Assembly (NCBI RefSeq): GCF_001617365.1
Contig: NZ_LVJR01000110.1
Location: 1 to 32,760, forward strand
DNA from: Rhodanobacter sp. FW104-R8
GTDB lineage: Bacteria > Pseudomonadota > Gammaproteobacteria > Xanthomonadales > Rhodanobacteraceae
Length of the DNA stretch: 32,760 bases
Reading direction: 5' to 3'
Shown here piece after piece: positions 9,557-18,263 of the stretch. The notes beneath the pieces were generated by a model. That model was not told the origin of the DNA, ran no database searches, and saw only the letters and a program-made list of their open reading frames with translations. The number at the start of each line of letters is the position of its first letter. The stretch's first letter is position 1. A program made the translations under genes and the position numbers.

Positions 9557-10753
9557 TCAGGGCGAGGACAGACGGTAGGCGCCGATGCGGCCCTCGACGT
9601 CCTCGACATAGACGACATCGCCCACCACCAGCGGCTGGGCGCGGATCGCCTTCTTCGACAGTCGCTCGCGCGCGGCCAGCGCGCCGTCGCCGGTCTGCAA
9701 CCAGTGCACGTAGCCTTCCATGTCGCCGACCACGACATAGTTGCCCTGCACGGCCGGGCCGGTGACCCAGCGATGCTTCAGCGCGTCGTTCTTCCAGAGA
9801 TCGGAACCGCCGCTCTTGTCGAACGCCCACAGCACCGACTCGTCGTTGGCGCCGAACACGGCATTCCCGCTGACCGCGAGCGAACCGAAGCTGGAGAACG
9901 GGTGCGACCACAGCGGGCGGCCGCTGGGGCCGTCCACCGCCATCAGGTTGCCGTGGTAGGCGGCGCCGTAGAGCGTGCTGCCATCCAGCAGGATCGCGCC
10001 GTCGGCGTCGCTGAGGCGGTCGATCTCGGTGCGGCCTTCGCCGCTGGCAAGCCTCTGTTCCCACAGCTTGGTGCCGTTGTCCTGGCGCAGCGCGATCAGC
10101 TTGCCGTCGTCGCTGCCGAAGAACAGTACGCCGTTGGCGGCTCGCAGCGCGCCATTGCCGCGCAGGCTGAGCAGCGGCACGGTGCCCTGGTCGTACACCC
10201 AGCGACGCTCGCCGCTGGCGGCATCCAGTGCGTAGACGCGGCCGTCGCTGGTGCGCACCACCACGAGATTGTCCACGATCACCGGCGACGCCAGCACCTC
10301 GGAATTCACCTCGGCTTCCCAGCGCGGGCTGCCGTCCTTCGCATTGATGCCGTAGACGTGGCCGTCCAGCGTGCCGACGGCGAGCAGGTCGCCGTTGACC
10401 GCGGGACCGCCGGCGTACATCGCGTCCTTGCGCTTCTTGTCGCCCCAGCCGAACCAGCCATGGGTGCTCGAACTCTTCGACCACAGGGTCTTGCCGCTGC
10501 TGGCGTCGAACGCCGCCAGCTTGCCGTCCGTGCTGTCGGCGTAGAGCACGCCATCCACCACGGTCGGACGCAGGCGCGCGCCGCTGGTGCCGGCGCCATG
10601 GCCGACGCTGTTGCGCCACAGGCGGGTGACCTGCACGGTAGGCTTGAAATCCTTCGCCAACGGGGTCGGCGGCTGGACGTTTTCCTTCTTGAACGAATGA
10701 CACCCGGCAAGGCTTACCAACGAGGCCAGCGTGATCAGCAAAAATCGTTTCAT
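9557..10753 (-). CDS. bamB: Outer membrane assembly lipoprotein BamB
   Basis: A 398-residue periplasmic lipoprotein of the BAM complex that assists beta-barrel insertion. The N-terminus is a lipoprotein signal, MKRFLLITLASLVSLAGC, with the lipobox LAGC and lipidated Cys18. The rest is an eight-bladed PQQ-like beta-propeller; repeats can be seen as VYALDAASGERRWVYD, LIALRQDNGTKLWEQ, LMAVDGPSGRPLWSHP and similar units. Length agrees with E. coli BamB (392). Its ATG overlaps the yfgM stop in an ATGA, which suggests translational coupling. It is followed by der, the widely conserved arrangement. Confidence 0.95.
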   Translation of the reverse strand: MKRFLLITLASLVSLAGCHSFKKENVQPPTPLAKDFKPTVQVTRLWRNSVGHGAGTSGARLRPTVVDGVLYADSTDGKLAAFDASSGKTLWSKSSSTHGWFGWGDKKRKDAMYAGGPAVNGDLLAVGTLDGHVYGINAKDGSPRWEAEVNSEVLASPVIVDNLVVVRTSDGRVYALDAASGERRWVYDQGTVPLLSLRGNGALRAANGVLFFGSDDGKLIALRQDNGTKLWEQRLASGEGRTEIDRLSDADGAILLDGSTLYGAAYHGNLMAVDGPSGRPLWSHPFSSFGSLAVSGNAVFGANDESVLWAFDKSGGSDLWKNDALKHRWVTGPAVQGNYVVVGDMEGYVHWLQTGDGALAARERLSKKAIRAQPLVVGDVVYVEDVEGRIGAYRLSSP

Positions 10754-11400
10754 GCGCCCTGCTTCCCGTCCACGGCCAAATCATCGAGTTTCATCTGCAA
10801 GGCGCCGCGTTGCGGCGCTTCCTCGCCCAACACCGACAAGGCTGCCTGATAGGCCTTGCGCGCTTCGTCGGAGCGTCCAAGCTTGACCAGCACATCACCG
10901 CGGAGTTCCTGCACCAGGCCCTGATAGCTGCCGGCCGGGATGCGGTCGAGCGTGGCCAGCGCCTGCTTCCCGTTGTCGCGCGCCAGCTCCACCTGGGCGA
11001 TGCGCAGCAGCGTCAGCGATTTCAGTTCCGGAGCCGCGGCGTGGCTCTCGGCCCACTCCAGCGACACCTCGGCCTTGTCGAGCTGACCGGCCTGCACCTG
11101 CTGCCTGGCGCGATCGCTGACGGCAAATACGGCAAACGGCGACTTGGCGTAATCCTTCATCAGCCGGTCGGTCAGCTGCGCGGCGGTGTCCGGCTTGCCG
11201 GAGGCGAACGCAATCTGCGCCTGCTGATAGAGCTGAGCGGCCTCGCCCTCCTGCCGTGCCTGGTGGTTGCGCCACTGCTGCCAACCGAAGATGCCGACCA
11301 GGCCGATTGCGATGCCCACGACGATCGACATGCCATTTTCGCGCAGCCACTTCTGAACCAGTTCGCTCTGTTCGTACTTGTCGTATTCTTCAAATGCCAT
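10750..11400 (-). CDS. yfgM: YfgM-like membrane-anchored TPR protein
   Basis: A 216-residue ancillary SecYEG-associated protein. After a charged N-terminus (MAFEEYDKYEQSELVQKWLRENG) there is a single membrane anchor at about residues 24-40 (SIVVGIAIGLVGIFGWQ), then a periplasmic region of TPR-like helices with LYQQAQIAFASGKPDTAAQL and LGRSDEARKAYQAALSVLGEE. E. coli YfgM is 206 residues with the same layout and works with PpiD in chaperoning exported proteins. The start is set at ATG 11400, where this conserved N-terminus begins; the open frame to 11652 has no family sequence. The stop overlaps bamB by 4 bp. Confidence 0.92.
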   Translation of the reverse strand: MAFEEYDKYEQSELVQKWLRENGMSIVVGIAIGLVGIFGWQQWRNHQARQEGEAAQLYQQAQIAFASGKPDTAAQLTDRLMKDYAKSPFAVFAVSDRARQQVQAGQLDKAEVSLEWAESHAAAPELKSLTLLRIAQVELARDNGKQALATLDRIPAGSYQGLVQELRGDVLVKLGRSDEARKAYQAALSVLGEEAPQRGALQMKLDDLAVDGKQGA

Positions 11401-11485
11401 GCGATCACCATTCAAGAGGCCGCGCACCAGAGGACGCGTGCACGTGCCGGCGCGGTGGACAGAAAAAGGAAATGCCCGTCGTGCC

Positions 11486-11546
11486 CGCCCGTTGCCGGGC
11501 GAACCAAGTGGGCAAGCATAACCGAAATGGGCCGCCCGCAGCGGCC
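11486..11546 (-). terminator. GC hairpins in the rodZ-yfgM gap
   Basis: The 157-bp gap holds two short hairpins: GGCCGC/GCGGCC (11530-11546) and CGCCCG-TTGC-CGGGCG (11486-11501). On the minus strand the second is followed within about 20 bases by a T-rich TTTCCTTTTTC. They could end or attenuate rodZ transcription. The assignment is weak because the T-run is not adjacent to a stem. Confidence 0.33.
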
Positions 11547-11557
11547 GCTGGTGGCGA

Positions 11558-12556
11558 TCAGAGACTGGCCGCGGAGGCCTTGCCGTCCTGCATCTGCATG
11601 CGGAAACGGGCCACGTTGGCGCGCCGGAATTCGTCCAGGCCCACCGATGCACCGTCGATGCTTACTTGCGCGCCACTGGCATTGCCGATGCGCACGTCCA
11701 ACGGCTGGTCGCTGCGGTAGGTCTTGCTGCTGCCGGCCGGCAGCAGCCCGTATTCCAGGCGCGAACCATCGGCCTGGACCACTTCGACCCAGCTGGCGTC
11801 GGACAGGCTCAGGCTCAGACTGTGGCTGCCGGTGCCGGCATCGACGGCCGGCGCGGACGGCGTGCTGGGCCTGGCCGACGACAGATTGGTGTTTTCCAGG
11901 CTCGGGAACGGTGCCATCGAAGCCAGCAGCGGCTGATCCTGCTCCGCTACCGGCGTCACCTTCGGCGGCGACGCCGGTAGCGGTTTGCTGGCACGATCGA
12001 CGGCAGCAGCAGGCGGTGCCGGCGCATCCATCTGTGCCACCGGGGCGGCATCCAGCGGCGCAAAATGGCTGAGGTCGCGATCCAGCGTGCCGCGCACGCC
12101 CAGCCAGATCATCGGCACCACGATCACCGCCGTCAGCACGACATAGGTAGCCGCCGTGGCATAGCGATCCAGCAGGAAGCGCGAATGCGAGATGCCGCCG
12201 GTGGCCACCAGCAGCGGCTCGACCTGCTTGATGCGATCGAGTTCAACCTGGACCGACGCCTCGTCGAGGCCGAGATGCCGTGCGTACTTGCCGATGTAGC
12301 TGGCGAGGTAGATCTTCGAATCGATGCCGTCGTACTGGTCGCGCTCGAGTCGGCGCAGCACGCGGGCGGGCAGTTTCAACTGATGCGCGCAGGCCTCCAG
12401 GTCCAGGCCGCGGGCTTCACGCGCCGCATGCAGGCGGTTGCCGAAACTTACCGTGTGAGGGTTTGTCGACGACACATCCATGTTGGACAAATTGATGCCA
12501 AACAGCTCGGGCTCACTCGAACCCTGCGCGGTCGGATGGGGCTGCATGGAGGTCAT
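11558..12556 (-). CDS. rodZ: RodZ-like cell-shape/cytoskeleton protein
   Basis: A 332-residue bitopic membrane protein. Residues about 38-110 form an XRE-type helix-turn-helix region (FGNRLHAAREARGLDLEACA...LERDQYDGIDSKIYLASYI, with the RodZ-typical long Tyr-rich turn). A transmembrane helix follows at about 133-153 (ATAATYVVLTAVIVVPMIWLG), then a Pro/Ala-rich periplasmic linker. The C-terminal DUF4115-type beta domain (SDASWVEVVQADGSRLEYGLL...VRIGNASGAQVSIDG) completes it. RodZ couples MreB to the elongasome. The start at 12556 is favoured because its ATG overlaps the pilF stop as ATGA; an alternative ATG lies three codons later. In Pseudomonas this gene is followed by ispG and hisS, which are absent here. 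Confidence 0.9.
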   Translation of the reverse strand: MTSMQPHPTAQGSSEPELFGINLSNMDVSSTNPHTVSFGNRLHAAREARGLDLEACAHQLKLPARVLRRLERDQYDGIDSKIYLASYIGKYARHLGLDEASVQVELDRIKQVEPLLVATGGISHSRFLLDRYATAATYVVLTAVIVVPMIWLGVRGTLDRDLSHFAPLDAAPVAQMDAPAPPAAAVDRASKPLPASPPKVTPVAEQDQPLLASMAPFPSLENTNLSSARPSTPSAPAVDAGTGSHSLSLSLSDASWVEVVQADGSRLEYGLLPAGSSKTYRSDQPLDVRIGNASGAQVSIDGASVGLDEFRRANVARFRMQMQDGKASAASL

Positions 12557-13341
12557 TGGCTGGCGGTGGTGTTAAGGGCGTGCGCCTGTTCCGAGTCCGG
12601 GAACTGGCTGAGCAATCGCTTGCGGTAGTTGTGGGCACCATCCTTGTTGCCCAGGCTGGATTCGATGTCGTGGCCGAGCTTGAGCGACGCGGCAGTAGGC
12701 TGCTCCAGCGCGTCGAATCGCTGGATGAAGGCCCTGGCGCGAAACGCATCCCCATTCCGATAAAGCGTGTTGGCAAGCTGGAAGAGTGCCTCTGCGTTTT
12801 TCGGATTTCGCACGATGGCGTCACGAAAATTCGCTTCGGCCCCGGCGACGTCGCTCGCGCGCAGCTGGCATACGCCGGCATTGGTTAGCGCCACGTCCGG
12901 GGTCTGGTAGAAGGGATCGGCGACGGCTTTCTGGAAATAGCCGTTCGCCTCGGCGATCTTTCCGATATGGCAGAGGAACACGCCCAGATTGTTGTTCGGC
13001 GCACCCTTGGCCGGTTCCAGCGCTACCGCCTTGCGGTAATGCTGCTCGGCTTCGGGCAGGTTGTTGATGCGTTCGTACAGCACCGCGATCACGGTGTGCG
13101 CCGGCGCGTAATTGGGGTCGAACTGCAGGGCCTTGGTCAGTTTTTCCAGGGCGGTCTGCAGATCACCGGAGGCTAGGTAGCGCTGGCCCAGTTCGGTGTG
13201 GATCCTGGCGGCATCCTGCGCCTGGTCGGCCTTGCTGGCCTGCGGCATGTTCTTGCCCAGCGAGCTGCTGTCGGTGCGCGTGGTGATGCAGCCGGCCAGC
13301 AGCAGCGACAGGCAGATCAGCAATGCCCGGTCAAATCGCAT
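12553..13341 (-). CDS. pilF: Type IV pilus biogenesis lipoprotein PilF (PilW)
   Basis: A 262-residue outer-membrane pilotin with a lipoprotein signal, [18 protein letters not shown] (lipobox LAGC, Cys18). It is followed by about six tetratricopeptide repeats, such as [60 protein letters not shown] and [20 protein letters not shown]. PilF escorts the secretin PilQ to the outer membrane in type IV pilus assembly. Length and layout match Pseudomonas PilF (about 252). It overlaps rlmN by 11 bp upstream and rodZ by 4 bp downstream, so the three are almost certainly cotranscribed and coupled. Confidence 0.94.
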   Translation of the reverse strand: MRFDRALLICLSLLLAGCITTRTDSSSLGKNMPQASKADQAQDAARIHTELGQRYLASGDLQTALEKLTKALQFDPNYAPAHTVIAVLYERINNLPEAEQHYRKAVALEPAKGAPNNNLGVFLCHIGKIAEANGYFQKAVADPFYQTPDVALTNAGVCQLRASDVAGAEANFRDAIVRNPKNAEALFQLANTLYRNGDAFRARAFIQRFDALEQPTAASLKLGHDIESSLGNKDGAHNYRKRLLSQFPDSEQAHALNTTASQ

Positions 13342-14476
13342 GCAATGTCCCCTCGTCCTGCCGTTTGCGCAGAACGGCGCTGCGCCGGGTGCGATCCGTC
13401 ACCTGCCCGGCCAACTGGCCGCAGGCCGCATCGATATCGTCGCCGCGGGTGCGCCGCAGCATGGTCAGCACGCTGGCGTTGAGCAGCTGCGTCTGGAACT
13501 CGCGGATTGTGCCCGCGTCCGAACGCTCGAAACGGGTGCCCGGGAAGGGGTTGAACGGAATCAGGTTGACCTTGCAGGTCGGCAGCTTGCGCATCAGCTT
13601 GATCAGCTGGCGGGCGTGCTCGGGCTGGTCGTTGACGCCCTTCATCAGGGTGTATTCGAAGGTGATCGAGGTGCGCGGCTTGCGCGCGATCCAGCGCTGG
13701 CAGGCGGCGAGCAGTTCGGCGATCGGGTAGCGCTTGTTGAGCGGCACCAGCTCGGTGCGCAGCTCGTCGTTGGCCGCGTGCAGCGACACCGCCAGCGACA
13801 CGTCGATGGCATCGGACAGTTCGTCGATCAACGGCACCATACCGGCGGTGGACAACGTGACTCGCTTCGATGCCAGCCCGAAACCGAGGTCGTCGCGCAT
13901 CAGCTTCATCGCCCGCACCACGTTCTCGAAATTGGCCAGCGGCTCGCCCATGCCCATCATCACCACGTTGGTGATGCGGCGGTTCTGGTGGGTGACATTG
14001 CCCAGGTACTTCGCCGCCACCCACACCTGGCCGATGATCTCGGCGGTGGACAGGTTGCGGTTGAAGCCCTGTGCGCCGGTCGAGCAGAACTGGCAATTCA
14101 GCGCGCAGCCGATCTGCGAGGAGACGCACAAGGTGCCGCGGGTCGGCTCGGGGATGTACACGGTCTCGACCGCGTTGCCCTTGTCCATGCCAAGCAGCCA
14201 CTTGTGCGTGCCGTCGGTGGCAGCCTTGTCCAGCAGGGTGTTCGGCGCGCCGATGTAGCACGCCTCGGTGAGCTTGGCGCGCAACGCCTTGCCCACGTCG
14301 GTCATGTTTTCGAAGCGGTCTTCCAGATCATGGTAGATCCACTTCATCACCTGCTCGGCGCGATACGGCTTCTCGCCGAGCTGCGCAAAGAAATCACGCA
14401 GGCCCTGGCGATCGAAATCGAGCAGGTTGACCTTGGCGGTCTTCGGGTCGGATGGAGTGGCGACTACCTGATTCAT
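13331..14476 (-). CDS. rlmN: Dual-specificity 23S rRNA/tRNA adenine-C2 methyltransferase RlmN
   Basis: A 381-residue radical-SAM enzyme that methylates C2 of A2503 in 23S rRNA and A37 of several tRNAs. The 4Fe-4S motif CALNCQFC gives Cys124, Cys128 and Cys131. Cys117 (TLCVSSQIG) and the Cys in DIDAACGQL correspond to the E. coli Cys118 and methyl-carrying Cys355. [16 protein letters not shown] and [11 protein letters not shown] are further signatures. The ATG at 14476 is preferred because the protein then begins MNQVV, like Xanthomonas homologues that begin MNEVV. A GTG at 14497 would add seven residues. Neither has a clear Shine-Dalgarno. The 3' end overlaps pilF by 11 bp. Confidence 0.95.
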   Translation of the reverse strand: MNQVVATPSDPKTAKVNLLDFDRQGLRDFFAQLGEKPYRAEQVMKWIYHDLEDRFENMTDVGKALRAKLTEACYIGAPNTLLDKAATDGTHKWLLGMDKGNAVETVYIPEPTRGTLCVSSQIGCALNCQFCSTGAQGFNRNLSTAEIIGQVWVAAKYLGNVTHQNRRITNVVMMGMGEPLANFENVVRAMKLMRDDLGFGLASKRVTLSTAGMVPLIDELSDAIDVSLAVSLHAANDELRTELVPLNKRYPIAELLAACQRWIARKPRTSITFEYTLMKGVNDQPEHARQLIKLMRKLPTCKVNLIPFNPFPGTRFERSDAGTIREFQTQLLNASVLTMLRRTRGDDIDAACGQLAGQVTDRTRRSAVLRKRQDEGTLHAI

Positions 14477-14543
14477 GTTTTTGAAGAGTGCGGCCACGGA
14501 TGGCCGCTCATTTGACCTTCGCGTTCAAGGATGAACGCACAAA

Positions 14544-14969
14544 TTAACGCGACAACACGTCCGTCGCGGCGAAGAAATAAGCAATCTCCACCTTGGCGGT
14601 TTCGACCGCATCGGAGCCGTGCACGGCATTCGCGTCGATGGAGTCGGCGAAGTCGGCGCGAATCGTGCCCGGTGCGGCTTCCTTCGGGTTGGTGGCACCC
14701 ATCAGGTCGCGGTGGGCCAGCACGGCGTTCTCGCCTTCCAGCACCTGAATCATCACCGGACCGGAGATCATGAACTCGACCAGCGCCTTGAAGAACGGCC
14801 GTTCGCGATGCACGGCATAGAAGCCCTCGGCTTCCTTCCGCGACAGTTGCTTCATCCGGCCGGCGACGATCTTGAGACCGGCCTTTTCGAAACGAGCGTA
14901 GATTTCGCCGATGACGTTCTTGGCAACGGCATCGGGCTTGATGATGGAAAGGGTGCGCTCCAGCGCCAT
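14544..14969 (-). CDS. ndk: Nucleoside diphosphate kinase
   Basis: A 141-residue enzyme that balances nucleoside triphosphate pools by gamma-phosphate transfer through a phospho-histidine. The fold starts at once with [21 protein letters not shown]. The active-site His is in the signature [25 protein letters not shown] forms the nucleotide-binding segment. The length equals that of the E. coli enzyme (about 143). ATG 14969 is chosen because it begins exactly at the family start; the open frame back to 15044 is not conserved. It is the first gene of the minus-strand cluster that runs to moeB, 67 bp before the rlmN ATG. Confidence 0.96.
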   Translation of the reverse strand: MALERTLSIIKPDAVAKNVIGEIYARFEKAGLKIVAGRMKQLSRKEAEGFYAVHRERPFFKALVEFMISGPVMIQVLEGENAVLAHRDLMGATNPKEAAPGTIRADFADSIDANAVHGSDAVETAKVEIAYFFAATDVLSR

Positions 14970-15122
14970 GCGGGTCTGCTCCGGGAAAACGGATGAATGG
15001 AAGTGGGGTCGTCGCCGGCCCCCGGCCGGCGGGAATTCAGTCAAATCCGACAGAGATTGCGGATTTAACTCACGAAAGTTTGACAGATTCTAACTCATAC
15101 GCAAGTCGCCGGGAATTTGCAA

Positions 15123-15136
15123 CAAACGACCGTTTG
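15123..15136. promoter_or_regulatory. PsrA-type operator O1
   Basis: CAAACGACCGTTTG is a dyad with one central mismatch and has the form CAAAC-N4-GTTTG, which fits the published Pseudomonas PsrA consensus (G/C)AAAC-N2-4-GTTT(G/C). Its right arm overlaps the first bases of the -35 hexamer of the psrA promoter. Its centre is 41 bp from O2, about four helical turns. Confidence 0.7.
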
Positions 15137-15163
15137 ACGACCGCGGAACTGTCCGCGTATGCT
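15134..15163 (+). promoter_or_regulatory. Probable psrA promoter
   Basis: TTGACG at 15134-15139 (5 of 6 matches) and TATGCT at 15158-15163 (4 of 6) are separated by 18 bp. Transcription would begin near 15170, inside operator O2, leaving a leader of about 24 nt before the ATG at 15194. The overlap with both operators suggests autorepression. Confidence 0.6.
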
Positions 15164-15178
15164 CAAACGATCGTTTGA
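15163..15178. promoter_or_regulatory. PsrA-type operator O2
   Basis: TCAAACGATCGTTTGA is a perfect 16-bp palindrome with the PsrA form CAAAC-N4-GTTTG. It starts at the last base of the -10 box and covers the expected transcription start. Confidence 0.75.
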
Positions 15179-15193
15179 ACCGGCCCGTGGCCG

Positions 15194-15823
15194 ATGGATG
15201 GTTTCCCCGTGAACAGCTCCGGCTCGACCAAGGAACGGATACTCGGCGCCGCCGAACTCCTGTTCGCCCAGCGCGGCTTCGACGGTGCCTCGCTGCGCCA
15301 GCTCACCGCCGCAGCCGGGGTGAACCTGGCAGCGGTCAACTACCACTTCGGCTCCAAGGAAAAGCTGGTCGAGGAGGTGTTCCGCCGCCGCCTGGACGCG
15401 CTGAACGAGAGCCGGCTGGTTGCCCTGGCCAAGGTCGCCGGCGCCCCGGACACCACGCTCGAGGACGTGCTGGAAGCCTACATCCGCCCGGCCCTCGAAC
15501 TGTCCCATGACAACAGCGGCGCGCTGTTCATGCGCGTGCTGGCGCGCGCGTTCGCCGAGCACGACGACAGCCTGCGCCAGTTCCTGTCCACCAACTACGG
15601 CCACGTGATGCGCCAGTTCACCGCCGAATTCGCCCGCCTGCTGCCGCAGCTGAGCAAACCGGAGCTGTACTGGCGCATCGACCTCGTCACCGGCGCGCTG
15701 ACCCACGCGATGTCCGGCTTCGGCATGATCCAGCGCAAGGGCGACGTCAGCGAGCACGCGCATCGCGAGCAGACCGTCCAGCACCTGGTTCGCTTTGCCG
15801 TCGCCGGACTCAGCCACCCCTGA
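15194..15823 (+). CDS. psrA: TetR-family fatty-acid regulator PsrA
   Basis: A 209-residue TetR repressor. The N-terminal helix-turn-helix (TKERILGAAELLFAQRGFDG, then AAGVNLAAVNYHFGSKEKL at about 40-60) is nearly identical in pattern to Pseudomonas PsrA, which has AGVNLAAVNYHFGSK. The C-terminal ligand/dimer domain keeps similar landmarks (TLEDVLEAYI, ALFMRVLARAF, ELYWRIDLVTGALTHAMSGF). PsrA proteins bind long-chain fatty acids or acyl-CoA and release operators in front of their own gene and of beta-oxidation genes. Both expected operators are present just upstream. A GTG at 15209 is an alternative start. The fadN gene begins 43 bp downstream, probably in the same transcript. Confidence 0.87.
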   Translation: MDGFPVNSSGSTKERILGAAELLFAQRGFDGASLRQLTAAAGVNLAAVNYHFGSKEKLVEEVFRRRLDALNESRLVALAKVAGAPDTTLEDVLEAYIRPALELSHDNSGALFMRVLARAFAEHDDSLRQFLSTNYGHVMRQFTAEFARLLPQLSKPELYWRIDLVTGALTHAMSGFGMIQRKGDVSEHAHREQTVQHLVRFAVAGLSHP

Positions 15824-15866
15824 CCTCATCACCTGATCCAACCTGCTTGCACCATCGGAGAAGCCA

Positions 15867-18254
15867 ATGACCGCTGCATCCTCACCTACATCAGCGCTGC
15901 GCATCCGCAAGGCCGCCGTGCTGGGCGCCGGTGTCATGGGCGCGCAGATCGCCGCGCACCTGACCAACGCCGGCGTCGAGACCGTGCTGTTCGACCTGCC
16001 CGCCAAGGACGGTCCGAAGAGCGGCATCGCGCTGAAGGCCATCGCCAACCTGGCCAAGCTGTCGCCGGCGCCGCTGGCCGACAAGAACCTCGCTGCCGCG
16101 ATCATCCCGGCCAACTATGACGAGGACATGGCACACCTCAAGGACGTCGACCTGGTGATCGAGGCGATCGCCGAGCGGATGGACTGGAAGCTGGACCTGT
16201 ACCGGAAGATCGCCCCGCACCTGTCGAGGACCGCGATCATCGCCTCCAATACCTCGGGCCTGTCGATCAACACCCTGGCCGAGGCGCTGCCGGAGGAAAT
16301 GCGCCACCGCTTCTCCGGCGTGCACTTCTTCAACCCGCCGCGCTACATGCACCTGGTCGAGCTGATCCCGACCCGGCTCACCGACAGGAACGTGCTGGAC
16401 GGCCTTGAAGCCTTCCTCGTCACCACCGTCGGCAAGGGCGTGGTGATCGCCAAGGACACCCCGAACTTCATCGGCAACCGCATCGGCGTGTTCTCGATGC
16501 TGGCCACCATGCACCACACCGAGCAGTTCAAGCTCGGCTTCGACACCGTCGACGCGCTGACCGGCCCGGCCGTGGGCCGCCCCAAGAGCGCCACCTACCG
16601 CACCGCCGACGTGGTGGGCCTGGACACCATGGCCCATGTCATCAAGACCATGGCCGACACGCTGGCCGACGATCCGTGGCACGCCTACTTCAAGGCGCCG
16701 GCGTGGCTGAGCGGCCTGATCGAGAAGGGCGCGCTGGGCCAGAAGAACGGCGCAGGCTTCTACCGGAAGGCCGGCAAGGACATCGTGGTGCTCGACGTGG
16801 CCAAGCAGGATTATCGTCCGAGCGAGCAGAAGGCTTCCGACGAAGTCGCCGCCATCCTCGCCATCAAGGATCCGGCTGAAAAGTTCGCCAAGCTGCGCGC
16901 GTCCAGCGACCCGCAGGCGCAGTTCCTGTGGGCCACCTTCCGCGACCTGTTCCATTACACCGCCTACCATCTGGCCGACATCGCCGACACCGCGCGCGAC
17001 GTGGACTTCGCCATCCGCTGGGGCTACGGCTGGAAGCTTGGGCCCTTCGAGACCTGGCAGGCCGCCGGCTGGCAGCAGGTGGCCGGCTGGATCGCCGAGG
17101 ACATCGCAGCCGGCAAGGCGATGAGCAAGGCACCCTTGCCCGCCTGGGTCACCGACGGCCGCAACGGCGTGCACGGCAAGGCCGGTTCTTGGTCGGCCAG
17201 CGCCAAGGCCGACAAGCCGCGCTCGCAGCACCCCGTGTACAAGCGCCAGCTGTTCCCCGATCCGATCCTGGGCGAGAAGTTCGACCAGGGCAATACCGTG
17301 TGGGAGAACGACGGCGTGCGCCTGTGGACGCTGGGCGACGACGGTATCGGCATCCTCTCGTTCAAGACCAAGATGCACACCGTCAACGACCACGTGCTCG
17401 GCGGCATCCAGCACGCCATCGGCATCGCCGAGGAAAAACTCAAGGCGGTGGTGATCTGGCAGACCAGCGAGCCGTTCTCCGCCGGCGCCGACCTCAAGGG
17501 CGCGCTGGGCCTGCTGAAAGAAAGCAAGTTCGGCGACTTCGAGAAGATGGTCGCCAACTTCCAGCGCACCAGCATGCGCATCAAGCATTCGCTGGTGCCG
17601 GTGGTGGCTGCCGTGCGCGGCCTGGCGCTGGGCGGCGGCTGCGAATTCCAGATGCATTCGGCGCGCACCGTGGCGGCGCTGGAAAGCTACATCGGCCTGG
17701 TCGAGGCCGGCGTGGGCCTGCTGCCGGCCGGTGGCGGCCTGCATGAACTGGCCGTGCGCGCCGCCAAGGCGAACCCGGCCGACCCGTTCGAGGAACTGAA
17801 GAAGGTGTTCGAGACCGTGGCGATGGCCAAGGTCTCACCCAGCGCGATCGAGGCGAAGAACATGGGGCTGCTGCGCGACAGCGACGTGGTGGTGTTCAAC
17901 GCCTACGAACTGCTCTACGTGGCCAAGCAGGTGGCCAACGCGCTGGCCGAGAGCGGCTACCGCCCGCCGCTGCCCGCCCGCGCGATCCCGGTCGCCGGCG
18001 ACGTGGGCACCGCCACCTTCCGCGCCTCGCTGGCCAACCTGCAGGCCGGCTACTTTGCCTCCGAGCATGACGTGGAGATCGCCAAGCGCATCGCCGACAC
18101 CCTGTGTGGCGGCGTGATCGAACGCGGCTCGACGGTGGACGAGGAATGGCTGCTTGCGCTCGAGCGCAAGCACTTCGTGGAACTGGCGAAGACCGAGAAG
18201 ACCCAGGCCCGCATCGCCCACACCATGACCACCGGCAAACCGCTCAGGAACTGA
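15867..18254 (+). CDS. fadN: 3-hydroxyacyl-CoA dehydrogenase/enoyl-CoA hydratase (FadN type)
   Basis: A 795-residue beta-oxidation enzyme that hydrates trans-2-enoyl-CoA and oxidises the 3-hydroxyacyl-CoA with NAD+. The dehydrogenase half comes first: Rossmann GAGVMG at 20-25, catalytic His153 in HFFNPP, SNTSGLSI and GNRIG. The hydratase half is C-terminal (about 490-700): FSAGADLKG builds the oxyanion pocket, with catalytic Glu593 in GGGCE and Glu613 in LVEAGVG. These are 20 residues apart, like Glu119 and Glu139 of E. coli FadB. The order is the reverse of E. coli FadB and matches Bacillus FadN (about 789 residues). GGAGAAG lies 3 bases before the ATG. It sits between psrA and fadA. Confidence 0.93.
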   Translation: MTAASSPTSALRIRKAAVLGAGVMGAQIAAHLTNAGVETVLFDLPAKDGPKSGIALKAIANLAKLSPAPLADKNLAAAIIPANYDEDMAHLKDVDLVIEAIAERMDWKLDLYRKIAPHLSRTAIIASNTSGLSINTLAEALPEEMRHRFSGVHFFNPPRYMHLVELIPTRLTDRNVLDGLEAFLVTTVGKGVVIAKDTPNFIGNRIGVFSMLATMHHTEQFKLGFDTVDALTGPAVGRPKSATYRTADVVGLDTMAHVIKTMADTLADDPWHAYFKAPAWLSGLIEKGALGQKNGAGFYRKAGKDIVVLDVAKQDYRPSEQKASDEVAAILAIKDPAEKFAKLRASSDPQAQFLWATFRDLFHYTAYHLADIADTARDVDFAIRWGYGWKLGPFETWQAAGWQQVAGWIAEDIAAGKAMSKAPLPAWVTDGRNGVHGKAGSWSASAKADKPRSQHPVYKRQLFPDPILGEKFDQGNTVWENDGVRLWTLGDDGIGILSFKTKMHTVNDHVLGGIQHAIGIAEEKLKAVVIWQTSEPFSAGADLKGALGLLKESKFGDFEKMVANFQRTSMRIKHSLVPVVAAVRGLALGGGCEFQMHSARTVAALESYIGLVEAGVGLLPAGGGLHELAVRAAKANPADPFEELKKVFETVAMAKVSPSAIEAKNMGLLRDSDVVVFNAYELLYVAKQVANALAESGYRPPLPARAIPVAGDVGTATFRASLANLQAGYFASEHDVEIAKRIADTLCGGVIERGSTVDEEWLLALERKHFVELAKTEKTQARIAHTMTTGKPLRN

Positions 18255-18263
18255 GCGCGCCCT

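Noticed and set aside
7895..10849. 984-codon plus-strand frame antisense to moeB, der and bamB
   Set aside because: It is a GC-rich shadow of three clearly conserved minus-strand genes; the translation is His/Arg/Gln-rich low complexity with no domain.
14970..15122. Promoter for ndk on the minus strand
   Set aside because: Several weak pairs are possible (TTGCAA-17-TATGAG; an isolated TAGAAT), but none stands out enough to call.
15891..17744. 617-codon minus-strand frame inside fadN
   Set aside because: Antisense shadow; fadN has complete catalytic motifs in both halves.
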